From contig CM030939.1 of the NCBI GenBank assembly GCA_018136815.1, positions 1,282,113-1,346,112 of the forward strand: a stretch of DNA of 64,000 nucleotides, given 5' to 3'. Positions within the stretch are counted from its first letter, which is position 1. Each line of letters begins with the position of its first letter. This document shows positions 31,916-44,659 of this stretch, one piece after another. The notes beneath the pieces were generated by a model, which saw nothing but the letters and a program-made list of their open reading frames with translations, ran no database searches and had not been told where the DNA came from. The position numbers were made by a program, and so were the translations under genes. This DNA comes from Isochrysis galbana (lineage: Eukaryota; Haptophyta; Isochrysidales; Isochrysidaceae).

Positions 31916-34756
31916 CAATATCCCTTTGGGGCCTGGGCTCTTTGGGCTCTCCATCTGGGGCCTCCACGGTCTTTCACGACGATGAAGTTTGACGACTGTC
32001 CTAAGTGCTGCGGTCTAGGTCCCAATGGGCCCCGGGTGTATGCTTGTTGGGTCATTGGGAACTTTCGACCGAAAAAACACTCAAATTTCCTCAACTCTGG
32101 GACGATCCTTTTCTACCCCTCATAAAATCTTTGTTTAACAGCCCTAGCCCTAGCGAAACAACTGATGCGTAATGCACTCATACGGGCTTGTACGTTGCAA
32201 AAAGACCGAGCTACATGCACGCACCAACCTCGCTGTGAACGCATAGGAAGTCGACTCACAATAGGGGCTAATGCCACTATGAACAAGGCTGACAAAAACA
32301 TTGTCAGATACAAAAGATAGCTAGAGTAGTACAAAGTAAATAGAGCGAGAGATAGGGGTAGACAGACAAAGCGAGAGACAAAGACGCAAAGAGAGCGGGG
32401 GGGAGGGAGAGAGAGCGAGCGAAAGCGAGAGGAGGGCAAGCAAGCAGGGAGATAGCGTCGGGGGGGGGGGGGGGGGGCAAAGGAAGAGAGGGGGGGGGGG
32501 GGGGGGGGGGAAGGAGGAGGGCGAAGAGAAGGGGGATGAACGGGAGAGTGAGAGTGGAAGGCGCGGGGGGGGGTGAGGGAGAGCAAGGGAGAGCGGGAGC
32601 GAGGGGGCGCAAGGAAAATAGTCGGAGAGACAGAGGGAGTGAGAGCGAGGGGGAGCGAGGGGGTGTGAGGGGGAGAGGGAGCGAGGGGGCGAGCGCAATG
32701 AACGTGCGGTGCTGGTGCGCCTAGGCCACTACCGCGCAACATCGATGTCCATTTGCCTTTCCTAGCCATATTGTGGCCAAGGCAGTCAAATAGAGGGATG
32801 CGGGCATTTCCGTCTCCTTGCAGAAGGTTACGGTGAGCACAGCGTGTGCGCAACCCAGGTGTCATCATTGGGGGGTGATTCACAGCTCGCTCCCAGAGGG
32901 TTAGACGACACGCATTGTGGATCCGCCCCCCTCAGCCCCTCATGAACAGCAAGCAGGAAAGGCACCAAGAAAGTGAGGGGAAGCAACAGTCGCCTGCTGG
33001 GACACAGATCTGGACACCATGACGTGTTCCAGACTGTCCTCCCTGCAGACTTCCATCACCTCGCACCACACAAGACAGCGAAAAAAAGAAACCAAATCGT
33101 TGCGGGGGACGTATCCCAGAGTCGCCCGTTGGGTGCCTCCAGGAGATATCATGGAACCCCAAACCATGCATCTTGCTTAACTTCATCCCACGAATGAGAG
33201 AGAAACAATTTCGAGCGCAGTTGCGCTTGCTTGTATCTCCCTCTCTTTCTGTGTGATGCTGCAACGACCGCCGCAGTGCATGAGCACAACAGCTAGTAGT
33301 TTAGGGACATTTCGGTCCTTTCGTGCTGCACGCCGGAAAGCTCGCACAAAGACAGGCGCTGCACACCCGTGAGAGGAGACAGAGCAGTGATGATGGCTGT
33401 ACAGGCACCAGCACTGCTCTGCCCTATGCTGCCAGTCTGTGAATCATTCACTGGCTGGCAACTACCATAGCTAAGACGCCGTGCGCGAACGAGACCTATG
33501 CGCAGAGAGACATGGGCACGAGACAGCGCGCAGGCAGGGCGTGAGGGACGCCACAGCCGTGTGAATTGATCAGGGATGGTGTGATGTGAGGGTGAGGGGA
33601 GGTGCGCGGGGAGAGAGCGGGGGAGAGCTTAGGGGTGCATTTATTCATGACATGCTCACGCCTCTCCTCGTGCCAGAAGAAGCCTGATTGGCTCGCTGTG
33701 GTCCCAGTGGAAACGCAGCTGAGTAACGGCGCCGCAGCAGCTTTGGGCCGAGCCACATAATGCGGTGTGTGGTCGGGCGGCGTCATGAGGGGTCGAGATG
33801 GCGTCGCCCCCCCTCACCCCTTTGCGCTTCCCCTGCGGGTGCCGAGCGCCGCGCCACCACCTCTCCTCGCCACCTTGCGGCTCTAGTCTCGACCGCGAGT
33901 TCCTATTGACAGTACATAATAAAGTGGGGGTGTCCCAAAAGGAATAGTCGGCAGCGTCGTGCAGAAAGCTTGAAAACTTAGTTCATATGTTTACTGAAGA
34001 GTGCAACGATGTTTTTATCGAGTGAACGTATTTTGCTTTGGAGGAGATGGAAACTTGTACCGCTGTAGCGGGGTAGAAAAAAACTCTCTCCCTTCCCCCC
34101 CCCCCCTCTCTCTCTCCCTCTCTCTCTCCCTCTCTCACTGCGACACTCAAATAAACATGGGGGCACATTTCACGTTCACACACCCTCGCCCCGTTCCTCC
34201 TCCTTCTTCTGCATCTTGGCCCCTGCGTGAAGAACGTGGGCAAACACTACTTTAACTTCTAATGACGTAAAGTTTAAAGAAGTCAGGATGGAGGTAGCTC
34301 TATCTAATACTTTACTTTACACCAAAGTAAATCGTTAGAAACGTAGAGACGTAGAAACCCCGGATCACACCTGTTGGTTGCCGTGGTGGTGTGGATGGAA
34401 TTGTGGATCACAAGTGGGCATTGTATGAACAAGGGGCAAGGGGGGTGGGGAGGGACGAGCAGGGCGGGGAGACGTCGGGTGCGGAGCATGCGTATGAACA
34501 GGAACAGGGGCGGGGCTGGGGCGTTGGGGCTGTGGGCTGTGCCCTGTCCCCTGGTGACTAGGGCGGCCGAGAAGAGAAGAGGCGACGCCATAGATCGCGC
34601 GCTCCTCGCATCATAACCGCGTATAAAACATAAAACGTTTCATACAACTCTCTACACCACTAGCAGTAAACGGCTCTTTCATAGTAGCACGTAGAATACT
34701 GCTAACGTAAAATGAACAAATGAACAGGAACAGGATCGGCGAAGGATGGGAGAGAG
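31916..34756. other. Long gene-poor stretch with purine tracts
   Basis: Contains a GA/G-run region at 32395-32700 with three G runs of 14-18. A frame at 32940-33167 (-) reads MVWGSMISPGGTQRATLG, which faintly recalls the WGxIS box of Tc1/mariner transposases, but nothing around it supports this. CT tracts occur at 34085-34140. No host gene was recognised. Confidence 0.45.
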
Positions 34757-35283
34757 CGGCTAGCGTTCGAAAGTTAGGCACTCAGGCCCATTCGGCTGGG
34801 TGACGTCGGCGTAGTTGTACGTGCCACACACGGCCGACTACGATGCGATGCGCGCGGACGGCGGCGGCGATTGATTGGCGTGGCTGCTTGGGCGGCACCT
34901 TTGGATATGGTGCCCGGTGGGCATTCGATCGTAGTGGATGACCGAGAAAGCGCCGGCAGAGTGCCCGGTAGCGTTCGAAAATCGGGCGCTCGGCCCGTTC
35001 GGCCGGGTAACGTTCGCGTAGTTGCCGGTGCCACACAAGGCCGACTATGATGTCGCTATGCGCGCGGGCGGCGGCGGCGATTGTCGTGGCTGCTAGGGCA
35101 GCATCTTTGGATATGGTGCCGGGTGGGGCATTCTATCTTAGTGGATGACCGAGAAACGAGAAAGCGCCGGCAGCTCGCCCGGTAGCGTTTGAAAATCGGG
35201 CACTTCGGCCCGTTCGGCCGGGTAACGGGTAACGTCAGCGTCGTAGTTGTCGGCACTACACACGGCACACGGCCGACTATGTC
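34757..35283 (+). repeat. Tandem array of about 210-bp units
   Basis: Two and a half units with phase points at 34764, 34973 and 35187 (spacing 209 and 214). Each has a CCCGGTAGCGTTCGAAA-type start, then GGGCGCTCGGCCCGTTCGGC, GTGCCACACA-GGCCGACTA, a GGCGGCGGCGATTG block, TTTGGATATGGTGCC and GTGGATGACCGAGAAA. A diverged single unit lies at about 44665-44811. Confidence 0.88.
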
Positions 35284-35299
35284 TCTAATAATATACCAT

Positions 35300-35672
35300 A
35301 TCCGCGAAGCTTTTGTAGACTTCGGCCGGCAGAGCATCCGGCCACGAGGTCAGTGCCGCGGCGTTGTAGGGGCCCAGCCCGGAGGCTTTCCCTATGGGAG
35401 GACGGGCCCTGAGGCCTCTCTTGTCCTTGCTTCTGGTTGGGGTGGCTGTGCTGGTGCATGTGGAGTGTTGTGTGGAGGTTGTTCTGGTGTTGTGCGAGGC
35501 TCTGTGCGCGTGGCGTGGTGCGGCTCGCGGCCACCTGGGTGGGCGAGGGCTCTGGAGGAAGACGGTGTGGTTGCATGGCGTCGGCCATCACTTGGTCGGC
35601 CGGCGCGGTGGGGTGGGCGAAGAGAGAGGAGGGGAGCGTGGCGCGCTCCATGACCCTATCGTTATAACGATA
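35300..35672 (-). mobile_element. Hairpin-leader element, copy 6
   Basis: On the minus strand it opens with CTATCGTTATAACGATAG, a perfect 18-base palindrome, then an ATG at 35651 giving MERATLPSSLFAHPTAP followed by a Gln/His/Pro-rich frame of over 100 codons. The palindrome differs in sequence from the other copies but keeps pairing, which points to selection for structure. Immediately upstream (35683-35800, minus) an unrelated coil-like coding stretch (GEKITGSLGKMETDIAVIQI) is the broken-into neighbour. Confidence 0.6.
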
Positions 35673-36961
35673 GTTGAGTCCCTTGGAGTCAGAAAGTTGT
35701 ATTTGTATAACTGCGATATCTGTTTCCATTTTCCCGAGAGAACCGGTAATCTTTTCTCCCATCTCAGTGCGGACTTCTGCCTCTTTGTTTTCCTTATTAA
35801 GTCCTTATTGCGAGGAACGCTTTAGTCAGTGTCTTAACATTTATATCTTCTAGCGTTTTGCTTGTTGCTTGTGCCTTTGAAGGTATATTCTTGCGGGATC
35901 GGATACGCCGTCTCAGCAGGCCCATCGTATGCGCGCCCCCACTTCAGTGGAGTATGAGTATATAATTCGTCCGGCGACGACCCCGAGCTAACCCACATGT
36001 GATGAGGGAGCCAGTGTGGCGGGTGTGAATGAATGAGGCTCACGTGCATGCAGGATCAGGAGCGCAGGAAGAGACGCGTGCATGCAAGAGCTGTGGGGCG
36101 CGCGCATGCTGGAGCTGTGGGGCGGCAGAGGCGATTGGCGCCCATCTCGCCTGGCATATCTTTCAGCCCTCCTCGCCCCGCCTCGCCCTATCGCTCAGCA
36201 AGGCACGCTTTTTTTTTTTGCAGTCGTAAATCGAAAAATACGGTAAGATTCCATGGCTGCTCACAAAGGGAGGAGAAAGAGAAAGGAAGGGGAAGGTGGG
36301 GCACGAGGGCACTTCCCCCCCCCCCCCCCTTCCCCTCCTTCTCTACTCCCCCCCCTCCAAAAAAGGCTAAATTATCCCCCCCACCCCCCCACCCCCCCAA
36401 ATATCCAGGAAGTATCCAAGATATATCCATTTGGGAACCCCCCCCTGAGATATCCAAGACAATTATCCGCATAAAGATGCCTACCCCTACCGCGCGCGCG
36501 CTTAGCGCTCAGAAAGACCTCGAAACTCTCCAACTTTTATTACCGATTTGACGTGTTTATGTCGATATAGAAGCTTGTCCTTTCGCCGTTTCTTCCCAGC
36601 TTGTAATGAGGGCACGAGGGCACTTGTATACTTGTAGAAGTGATGCTTGTACCCTTACTTAGAACTGGCTATTACGGTAGCTGGTAGCTGGCCCTCTACA
36701 GGCCCTCCGTTAGCCGTTAGCCCTCTGTATCTCCTGTATCTGGGAATTGGGCAGCCTCCAGATACAGCAGATACGGCTGTATCTGCCCCGTTCTCCAGAT
36801 ACAGTATCCTGTATCTCCCTTGTAGGCGCACACACGGAAACGTGAACAAGGGGCGGCAAGCGGCGGTCGGCGGCGTTCAATTTTCATGTCGAATTTGTTC
36901 TTCCGAATAGAAAAGGGCCAATGCCCCTGAAGCCTGAAGCTGCAGCCTCTACTTTTAAACT
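35673..36961. other. Gene-free stretch with GTATC-rich repeat
   Basis: Between about 36715 and 36825 the word CTGTATCT/AGATACAG recurs in both orientations, forming an imperfect palindromic patch. A T run (36209-36218) and C runs (36317-36328) are present. No gene recognised. Confidence 0.45.
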
Positions 36962-37144
36962 CCTCCACTTGACGGGGAGGTTTTCTCTCTCTCTCTCTCG
37001 TCGGAGTTCTCCCCCCCCTCCTACAACAGCCGCCTCTCTCTCTCTCTCTCCCTCTCCCTCTCTCTTGCCCTCCCTCCCTCCCCCTCCCTCCCCCTCCCCC
37101 TCCCTCGCCCTCGCCCTCCCTCTCTCCTCCCTCTCCTCTCTCCG
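36962..37144 (+). promoter_or_regulatory. CT-rich leader of the calpain gene
   Basis: CT and CCCTC words run right up to the ATG at 37145 on the sense strand, as seen before several other genes here. Function as a pyrimidine-patch promoter or 5' leader is inferred from position only. Confidence 0.5.
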
Positions 37145-40100
37145 ATGGCGTCCAACAGCCACCCTCCTCCCTCCATGCACACCCTCCTCATCTGCCTGGG
37201 TCTTCCTCTCACTGCTCTAGGGATGTCTGCGGCCCTCCGTCTCAGCCACTCCCAATGGGCCGCCCGCCGCCTTCCTCCGCTCTCCCTCGCTCTCTCTCTC
37301 TCCCCTCCCCTTCTTTCTCTCGGTCTGAGCCTCGCACTCTCCCTTTTTTTGCCTTTCCCTCTCTCTCTCTCTCTCGTGTGCGTTGGAACCGCACTCATAC
37401 CTGCGATGCTCGTCGGCGCTGCGCTCTTCATGCGCGCGCGAGCGCTCCGATACCGCTGCAGCCCGTCGCTCGCTAGAGGAGTCGCAGCGAGCACCTCTGC
37501 CATCGTTCTCGCCCTTCTGCTGTTGGGGCTCACTCCTCCGCCCGGCGCGGCTCACGATGCAGGGACGTTCCGCTCGGCAAGCGCGGCGATGCTTGGGCTC
37601 AATCTTGCGCCGCTCATCGTCCTCGTTCGCGCTACACAACCACGGCAGTGGGCACTCGGCACGCCGGCCGCTGACGGCCAAGGTGGGCTGCCCACGACGG
37701 GCGGCATGTCGGCCGAACTTCCTATCCCGCACGCGCAGCCGCTGCTCATCGGCGCCGTCTGCGTCCTCGCGTACGCTGTGAGCCTCGCTGCCTATGCGGC
37801 CGCCGGGCCACTCGTCGCGCCGCTCGCACCGGCCGCCACCCCGCTCGCTGCACTCGCCGTGCTGCTCCTCGACGTGCTCACGTGGCTGCAGCGGCACTCG
37901 GGCGTGCTGCGCACGGCAGGCGCGCAGCTGGCTCTATGTGCGGGGACGCGGCTCGTGCTGGTGACCGGCGGCGAGGCCGCCGGACTGCTCGGCGAGAGCC
38001 TCCTCTTTCTCCTCCACGGTGCCGCGCTCAGCCGCCACATTGTACACGAGCACTACCCTCCGCCGCCTACGCCACTCAAGGTCTACCTAGCCGACCTCGT
38101 GGATGAGCGACGGGCCAACGAGGAGGAGTCGCCACCGCGGCCCGCGGCCGCCGCCAAGGCCGATGATGCGGCGATCAGCACGGGCGCCCAGCTCGCGCGC
38201 CGCGCGCGCCGTATCCTCGCACGCGCCGACCGCTCAGGCGCGGAACTCTCGCTTGCCTGGCTGCTAGGGGGCCACCTGCTTGCGCTGTGCTTGCTCTCGA
38301 GCCTCGACCCGCAGCCGCTGCGCATCCGATGCGAGCTCAGCCAGCCCGCCGCCGCGCTGCTTGCGCCCATTTGTCTGGGCAGCTTCGCGTGGTACGAGGT
38401 GGTCTGCGCCGAGTGGCGCGCACGCGGCGCGCGCTTGATAGACGACGCCTTTCTGCGGGCCGCTGCCTGGTGGAGCGCTGTGGTGGTGGCTGCCGCCGCG
38501 GGCGCGGCAGCACTCTTGCACTGCGCCACGCTGTTCCCACTCCTCGCCACGGCGCCGCTCACGATCGGTACTGCCTGCGCGCTCCACGAAGCATGGGCGG
38601 CCGACGGCTACGTGGCACTGCAAAGCGGCGGCGTGCCAAGACTGCTCGACTGGAGCACTGCAGCGACGTATGCGCCACTGCGCGACGAGGAGACTGACGT
38701 GGGTGCTCGGTCGGCCGGTTTGCTGCCTGGCCCGGGCGGGCGCGACCCGACGCCGAGAGACTTGGCGAGCGAGGGCGGGCACAGCAGCGGCTCCATGTCC
38801 CCCGGGGCGCGGCTCTCTCAATCGGCCCGCCGCGCCTCGGCCGCCCTCTCGTCAGCCGCGTGCGCCTCTGCTGAAGGCAGCGCTCGCTTTGTGCGCGCCG
38901 TTGGCGCTGCGCGAGACGCCAACCCGCGCGACTTCACCGTCGTCTCCGGCATCTTGGTGCTCGCGATGCTCGAGATCTTTCTCGGGTTTGCTGCCACGGT
39001 GGCAACGGGCTCGGTGGCAGTTGGCATGGCCGTAGCCTTGGTTGCGGGTTTGTGCACGGCCGGTGGCGCGGCGCTACTGTCGGCCCACCACCGACCAGCT
39101 GACCGCCCGCCTGTGTTGGCATTTGGCGTTGCCTTCGGCGCCATCCACACCGTCTTGTGCGTCGCCATCGACGTGCTCCTCCGCCCGTCCACCACCGCGC
39201 TAATCGCCGTGGCGCTGACGCCGCCGCTCATGCTTGCCCTCGCCTTGCTCATTGAGTACGCTGATGACGCACCGCCCGGCGCCCCACCGCCGCGAGACAT
39301 GATTGCCTTTGCTGCCCTGTGCGCGGCCGTGGGCGCCGCACTCCTCATGGCTCTCACGCTTGCCGTTTCAGCGCTTGCCGCCGCGCTCGCCGGCGCCGCC
39401 ATCATGCTTTCGCTCGCCGTCGCCGCCGCTCGCGTTCGCGTCTCTGCCGACGCACCCGCCCACGGCGCGCGCGCGCTCCGCATCGCTGTGGTGGCGAGCG
39501 TCGCCATCGGCCTGACCGCTGGCGTTCTTGACGGCGGCAGCGTGGGCGGGATCGGCCTCACGCTCGCGACTCTCGCTACGGCCGCCGCGCTCGTGCAGGC
39601 GGCCACGAGTGCCGCCGCGCCGCGCAAGGGTGAGCGCTGGCGTCACTGGCGGTGCGGCCGCTTGTGGATGCCTCTGCCGTCGGTGGTCGTGCTCTCGGGT
39701 GGTGAGGTGCGCGCCGCGAATGAGCCCGGTGAGTTGGCCGTCTGCGCAACCGCGGCAGCACTTCTCTGGGCAGCCGTCGCCATGCTTACAGGCGCGGGCG
39801 TGGCCGGCATGGTTGTGGCGTGGGCGGCGGCGCTCACCCTCCTTGACGCAGCGGCAGGGGCGGCGCACAAGGCCCAGAGGGCGCTGGGCGAAGCTAGCCG
39901 CCTGCTCTCTGAGCAGGATGTGGCGGAGGCCCGCACTGCGGCGATCGAGGCGAGCGTCGACGGCCATCGGGTTGCGAGAGATGTGAGCGTGGTCGGACGG
40001 GCGGTTTCGGCAGGCCGCGCGGGAGCGGCCTCGGCGGCATCTGACGAGCTGTCGTCGCGAGGGAATGGATGGCTCGAGGAGCGTGAAGCGGCGGCGGCAG

Positions 40101-42993
40101 AGGCGATGCTGGAGAGCGAGGCGGCCTGGATGAAAGCGCAAGGCGACACGCGGATCGTCGCATGGGAGCGCCTGCGATCCGCCGAGGCTGCACTCATCGC
40201 CACCACGTGGGAGCGCATCACGGCAGAAGCGCGTTTCGTCTCGTCACTTGTCACGCGCGCGCAAGCTGCCGCGGTGGCGGAGCGGCGCGAGCTCCTGCTC
40301 TTCCTCTCCCAAGAGCTTGGTGCCAAGGGCGGCGCGTTCGACGAGGCCGAGCTCGAGTCGATCACGCCGGAGGAGGAGGAGGCGCTCGAGGAGCTCCTGG
40401 CTGGCTTCCGTGAGGAGCGGCGAAGGCGCAAACGCCTCGAGGACCTAAGAGGAGAGGAAGAGGCCATCGCGGCAGAGGCACGCCGCTCGCTCTCGCGCAA
40501 CCGCGAGCGGAGGCGCGCCGCAATGCGCGCGGCAATCGACAAGGGGCGGGCCACCACGAGGCCGCTGCGGCGCGAGCTGCGTGACATCGCCGGCGAGTGC
40601 AACGTCCTCCGTGCGCAGCTCACGGCAACGGCCAGCGCGCTGGAGCATCTTGGCCGCGAGCCGCAGCCGCTGCCGAAATCTTCCGTGGACGCGGCAGAGG
40701 TGGCACAACGGCAGGAAGCCGAGGAGGCCGAAGAGTTGGCCACGATTGAATTCCTCAGTTGTGCTGAAGTGACCAAGGCAGATGTTGGCGTGGAGCTGGC
40801 ACGTCAGCTAGCCGACGCGGAGGCGGCCGCGAAGGCCGAGGCGGCGCACCGGGGGCTGGATAGTGCGGCAGCCGCGGCCCTGCTCGACGAAGCGCGACTA
40901 GGCGCGCAGCTTGAATCTCGGCGCCGCAGTCATGGCGGCTGCGGCACAGCAGATGCCGAGGCCGTTCGATACGCTCAGCTACTCGATCGCGTTGCCCGCT
41001 GGTTCGATAGGGCGGAGAGTGAGCTCGGCCAGGCCGTCGATACGGCCGCCGCGCACGCCGCCGAGCTGCGTCGGCTGAGCGCGGCGGAGGCAGAGGCGCT
41101 GCATGCGGCAAAGTCCGCGTCGGACAGTGATGCGGGGGATGCAGCTGCCGCAGCGGCAGCAGAAGCTGAGCATGCGGCCTCAGAGAGGAGACGGGCTGAG
41201 GAAGAGGCGCGGCGTGCGCGCGAAGAGGCTGATGCGTTCGAGGCGGAGGCTGCTGCGGCCGCGGCGCTCGGCGAGGACCCCCTCCGTTCGTTGGTGGTGC
41301 CGCTGGTGGAGGCGGCGCGCCGCTCCGGTCAACCATGGCAGGATGCTGAGTTCCCAGCCACTGACGCTGTGCTGCCGTCCTCGGCTCGCGGCGCGGCGTG
41401 GCGTCGTGCACATCAATTGTGCCGAGCGCCCACTATTTTTGGGCGGGCGAGCAGCGACGCGGATGATATTGACCCCTCCGACATCTCGCAAGGTGCGTTG
41501 GGGACTTGCTATTTTCTATCGGCGCTTTCGGTGGCGGCGGCTCGGCCCGAGCTGATCCGCTCATGCTTTGTGACTCGAGAGCCCAACGACGCGGGCGTTT
41601 TCTGCGTGCGATTTTTCCGCGACGGGCAGCCGAGGCACGTGCTGATCGATGACCGCTTCCCAGCGCACACGAGGGGGAGGCCCCTCTTCGCCGCCTCCAA
41701 GCAAAGCGACGAGCTCTGGGTGTCTATCTTAGAAAAGGTGGGTGCTGGCCATAGGAATGAGGGTGGAGGAAGAACCCGCGCACACTGCCCCAACGCCTAG
41801 TCACGGCTTGCCAATGCGCCGCATCACGTGCCGGACAAGGCTCATTACCAGGGGATGGGAGGCTCACAGCTCACGCGGCGCCTGCCCCGGATGCTCACGA
41901 AGCGGATGCGATATGCATATCGCGTCCGCCATCAGGCGGGGGGCATGAAGCCGCCGCCTGGCGCCTGCCCTTGGTGCATGACCACTGTTGACGTGGGGTC
42001 CTCTTCACGTTTTCACCGTACGACACTCTTACCCCTATGCCCCCTCTACCTCACCGTCTCCACTGCTGGTGCGAGAAGGCCTACGCTAAGCTCTTTGGGA
42101 CGTATGCGGCCATCGAGGGCGGCTTTGTGGACGAGGCGCTAGTCGACATCACCGGCGGAGTAGGAGGCGAAAACATCTCCCTCGCGGAGGCCGACATCGA
42201 GGGGGTGTGGGAGAGGCTTCTCGACTACCAAAGTGCAGGCTACTTACTCGGTGCCGGCTCGCCCGCCGGCTCTGACACCGACGTTTCCGATGAGGGCATC
42301 GTCCAGGGCCACGCCTACTCTTGTCTGCGAGTCGTGCGCGAGGGGGAGCACCGATTGCTGAAGTTGCGGAACCCGTGGGGCAGAGGCGAATGGAAGGGAG
42401 CGTGGTCGGACTCGTCCCCGCTATGGACCCCACGGCTCAAATCGCGGCTGGGCTGGAGCGATGCGGACGATGGGGTATTCTGGATGTGCTTGCGCGACTT
42501 TTGCGGGCACTTCGCGTCCCTCTACGTGTGCAAGATTCCGTCGCCCGCGTGGAGCGCGACGGCGGTGGACGGCGAGTGGCATGGCGAGAGCGCTGGCGGT
42601 TGCTCCAACTTTCCGTCCGTGGGGAGCAACCCGCAGTGGCGTCTGACAATTGGTTCGGAGCCCGTTGCGTGCCTCATGTGCCTTGCGCAGTCCGACTCGC
42701 GAGGCGCTGACCTAGACGGTGATGGAAAGCTCGATGAACCGTTTGCGATCGGCCTCGCCGTGGTTTACAAGCGCGGCGCGCGCGTGAGCAAGCTATACGC
42801 TTCTGATTGGTGCCGCCGTACGTCGCCTTTCCGCAATACACGCGAGGTGTCGATGGACGTGACGCTCGAGCCGCGCGACGGGGCGAGCGCCACCTCATAC
42901 ACACTCCTGCCTTCCACCTTTGAGCCGGGGCAGGAGCGCAAGTTCCGCATCCGTGTCTTTTCGGACAAGCCGGTGAAAATCGAGCCGCTGTAG
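37145..42993 (+). CDS. Multi-pass membrane calpain, DEK1-like (2 exons)
   Basis: Predicted 1835 residues. Exon 1 is 37145-41737; a 341-nt GT-AG intron follows; exon 2 is 42079-42993. Residues 1 to about 900 contain many hydrophobic helices in Ala/Leu-rich blocks. About 920-1400 is charged and Ala/Glu/Arg-rich, probably coiled coil. The calpain protease core follows: QGALGTCYFLSAL (Cys about 1455), VQGHAYSCLRVV (His about 1609) and LKLRNPWGRGEWKG (Asn about 1629), so the triad is complete. The last 130 residues resemble the beta-sandwich calpain domain. This order matches phytocalpain DEK1, a plasma-membrane regulatory protease of plants that is released by autolysis; algal relatives are known. 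Intron end was set so that LEK joins AYAKLFG as in the family. Confidence 0.9.
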
Positions 42994-43544
42994 CCGACGC
43001 TCACGCTCAAGGCCCGTTGAGCGACATGATGCAACAGTGCGTGTTTTCATTGCGGCAAATTATGGCCCGCGGCGAGTGCTGCGTGCATGCGTGGCTATCG
43101 TGGAGGCCCAGGCAACGGGCGATGTACTATATACTACGTAAATAGTGCAATCCCTCCGAGTGTCCGAGGAGCTCATCCGACGCCGATGCACTTGCGCTGA
43201 GGTGAGCCGGAGCTGCATTGTTACCGGGCACACAATGTCCAGCGGGGTGTGAGGTACCGTGTGTGCGGAGGCTGGTTGAAAGTAAGAATTAAGCGGGAGT
43301 AGGATGAAATTCGTCAATCCAAGTTCACTACGCTGTATCCGTATCATCGCGTTTCTATATTGCGCGCTGTAGGGCTTATGCCATCGCGTGGATCACAGTG
43401 ACGTGCGGTTCGGCCTGTCGGCGCACACACACACTTGTTGTTTGTTGGTTGTGATACTATCATTCCCAAAAGATCATGATCCGCATGCGCAACTCAGGCA
43501 GTGCAACTGATCGTTTCCATGGGATTCAGAGTAAGACTTGCTTG
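42994..43544. other. Convergent intergenic region
   Basis: Lies between the 3' ends of the calpain and phosphatase genes. An (CA)n word occurs at 43423-43433. Nothing else recognised. Confidence 0.4.
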
Positions 43545-44597
43545 TCATCTGGCGCCCCAGGAAGCCCGTTTGGCAAGAGGCAACTTCAAGAGCGCCGCAT
43601 AGTTAGGGTCGTCCTCAGGGCGCATCCAAAACTCTCGCGCTGTAGCATTCCATTCCTTGACGACCTCGTGTCCGTCCTCTGCATGAGCGTAGCGGACCAG
43701 TAGGTTGCGGATGTGACCCTCGGGTCCGAGGGCCTCCTCGAGAACCTCATTTGTGTTCGCCGCTGCCCATTCCATTGGATGCACAGCGGTGTGTGGAGGG
43801 TTGGCGATGGCCTTGTATGGTGAGTCATCCAGTAGTAAGGTGTTGTGTGGGTCAAACGGGCCACCATCCAACCGCTGGATGTCCGGCCGCGACCAAAGCC
43901 GCTGAAGCTGCTTCAGTTGGAGCATCTTGTGCTTGTTGCCCGTGTGGAATACACCGGTGGGCGTGCAGTCGTTTTGATCTAAAATTGCCGCCGGCTGCTG
44001 CCCCTCTTCCGGAAAAGTGAAGGAGACGAGGGGAAGTACGTTTTTGCGCATACCAGTGGACCACACCACCACCCAGAAGTGCTCAAGGCACCATCTGACA
44101 AAGGATCTACAGTGTGGTCGCAAGAAGATAAGTCGACCATTCTGCTTGCAGTCATAGCTCCTCGCCAGCGAGCCATGCAGGTCCTTGGGAAAGATGCGTT
44201 GCAGTAGTAACCCATTGATGTCGAGCACGAGCAGCTTCCGTGCACGGTTGCGCAGGCTCAAGGAGCCGAGCATGGTGGCAAGCCCACCAGGCTCCGTGTG
44301 CGGGCCTTCGTCCAGCTCACCCTTCTCCTCTTGCACCGCAGAGCGCAACATCGCACCAGCGCCTGTCTCCGCCTCTCCGTTGTGCAGAGCAACACTCTCC
44401 TCTGCTAGTCCAGAAGGCCTTGAGCGTCTCTCGCCCGTCCACCCTTCGCTAGCCGCACGGGCTGCCTTGCTCTCACGCACCAGCTCATTTTCTGTCAGCC
44501 TCTCCCCCTCCTCCCCCGCCATCTCTCCCTCGCCCACACAAGTCTTTTCCGACCACATATCTTTCTTTCTCGATGGGCTATATTTTACCTCGTCCAC
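43545..44597 (-). CDS. NIF/FCP1-like HAD phosphatase
   Basis: A single-exon 350-residue frame. Residues 1-115 are charged and low in order. The HAD domain begins RKLLVLDINGLLLQRI, where CTD phosphatases have DxDxT; here the second Asp is replaced by Asn (DIN), as in a plant and algal subgroup with LDLNGLL. Further blocks are LRPHCRSFVRWCLEHFWVVVWSTGMRKNV and, near the end, NTLLLDDSPYKAIANPP, the acidic pair that binds Mg. The first Asp, the WST motif and the DD pair are present, so the fold is intact. Loss of the general-acid Asp suggests reduced or altered catalysis. Targets are unknown. Confidence 0.8.
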   Translation of the reverse strand: MDEVKYSPSRKKDMWSEKTCVGEGEMAGEEGERLTENELVRESKAARAASEGWTGERRSRPSGLAEESVALHNGEAETGAGAMLRSAVQEEKGELDEGPHTEPGGLATMLGSLSLRNRARKLLVLDINGLLLQRIFPKDLHGSLARSYDCKQNGRLIFLRPHCRSFVRWCLEHFWVVVWSTGMRKNVLPLVSFTFPEEGQQPAAILDQNDCTPTGVFHTGNKHKMLQLKQLQRLWSRPDIQRLDGGPFDPHNTLLLDDSPYKAIANPPHTAVHPMEWAAANTNEVLEEALGPEGHIRNLLVRYAHAEDGHEVVKEWNATAREFWMRPEDDPNYAALLKLPLAKRASWGAR

Positions 44598-44659
44598 TAA
44601 GACAAGATTTCATACGTAAAATTTACGGCCAACTTTCAACTCTTAGTAAGTCAGAGGTA

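Noticed and set aside
32932-33264. Tc1/mariner transposase fragment on the minus strand
   Set aside because: Only one WGSMIS-like box; no catalytic Asp context and no inverted ends found.
37021-37897. Minus-strand frames opposite the calpain N terminus
   Set aside because: Mirror of GC-rich coding sequence; the plus-strand frame has the family domains.
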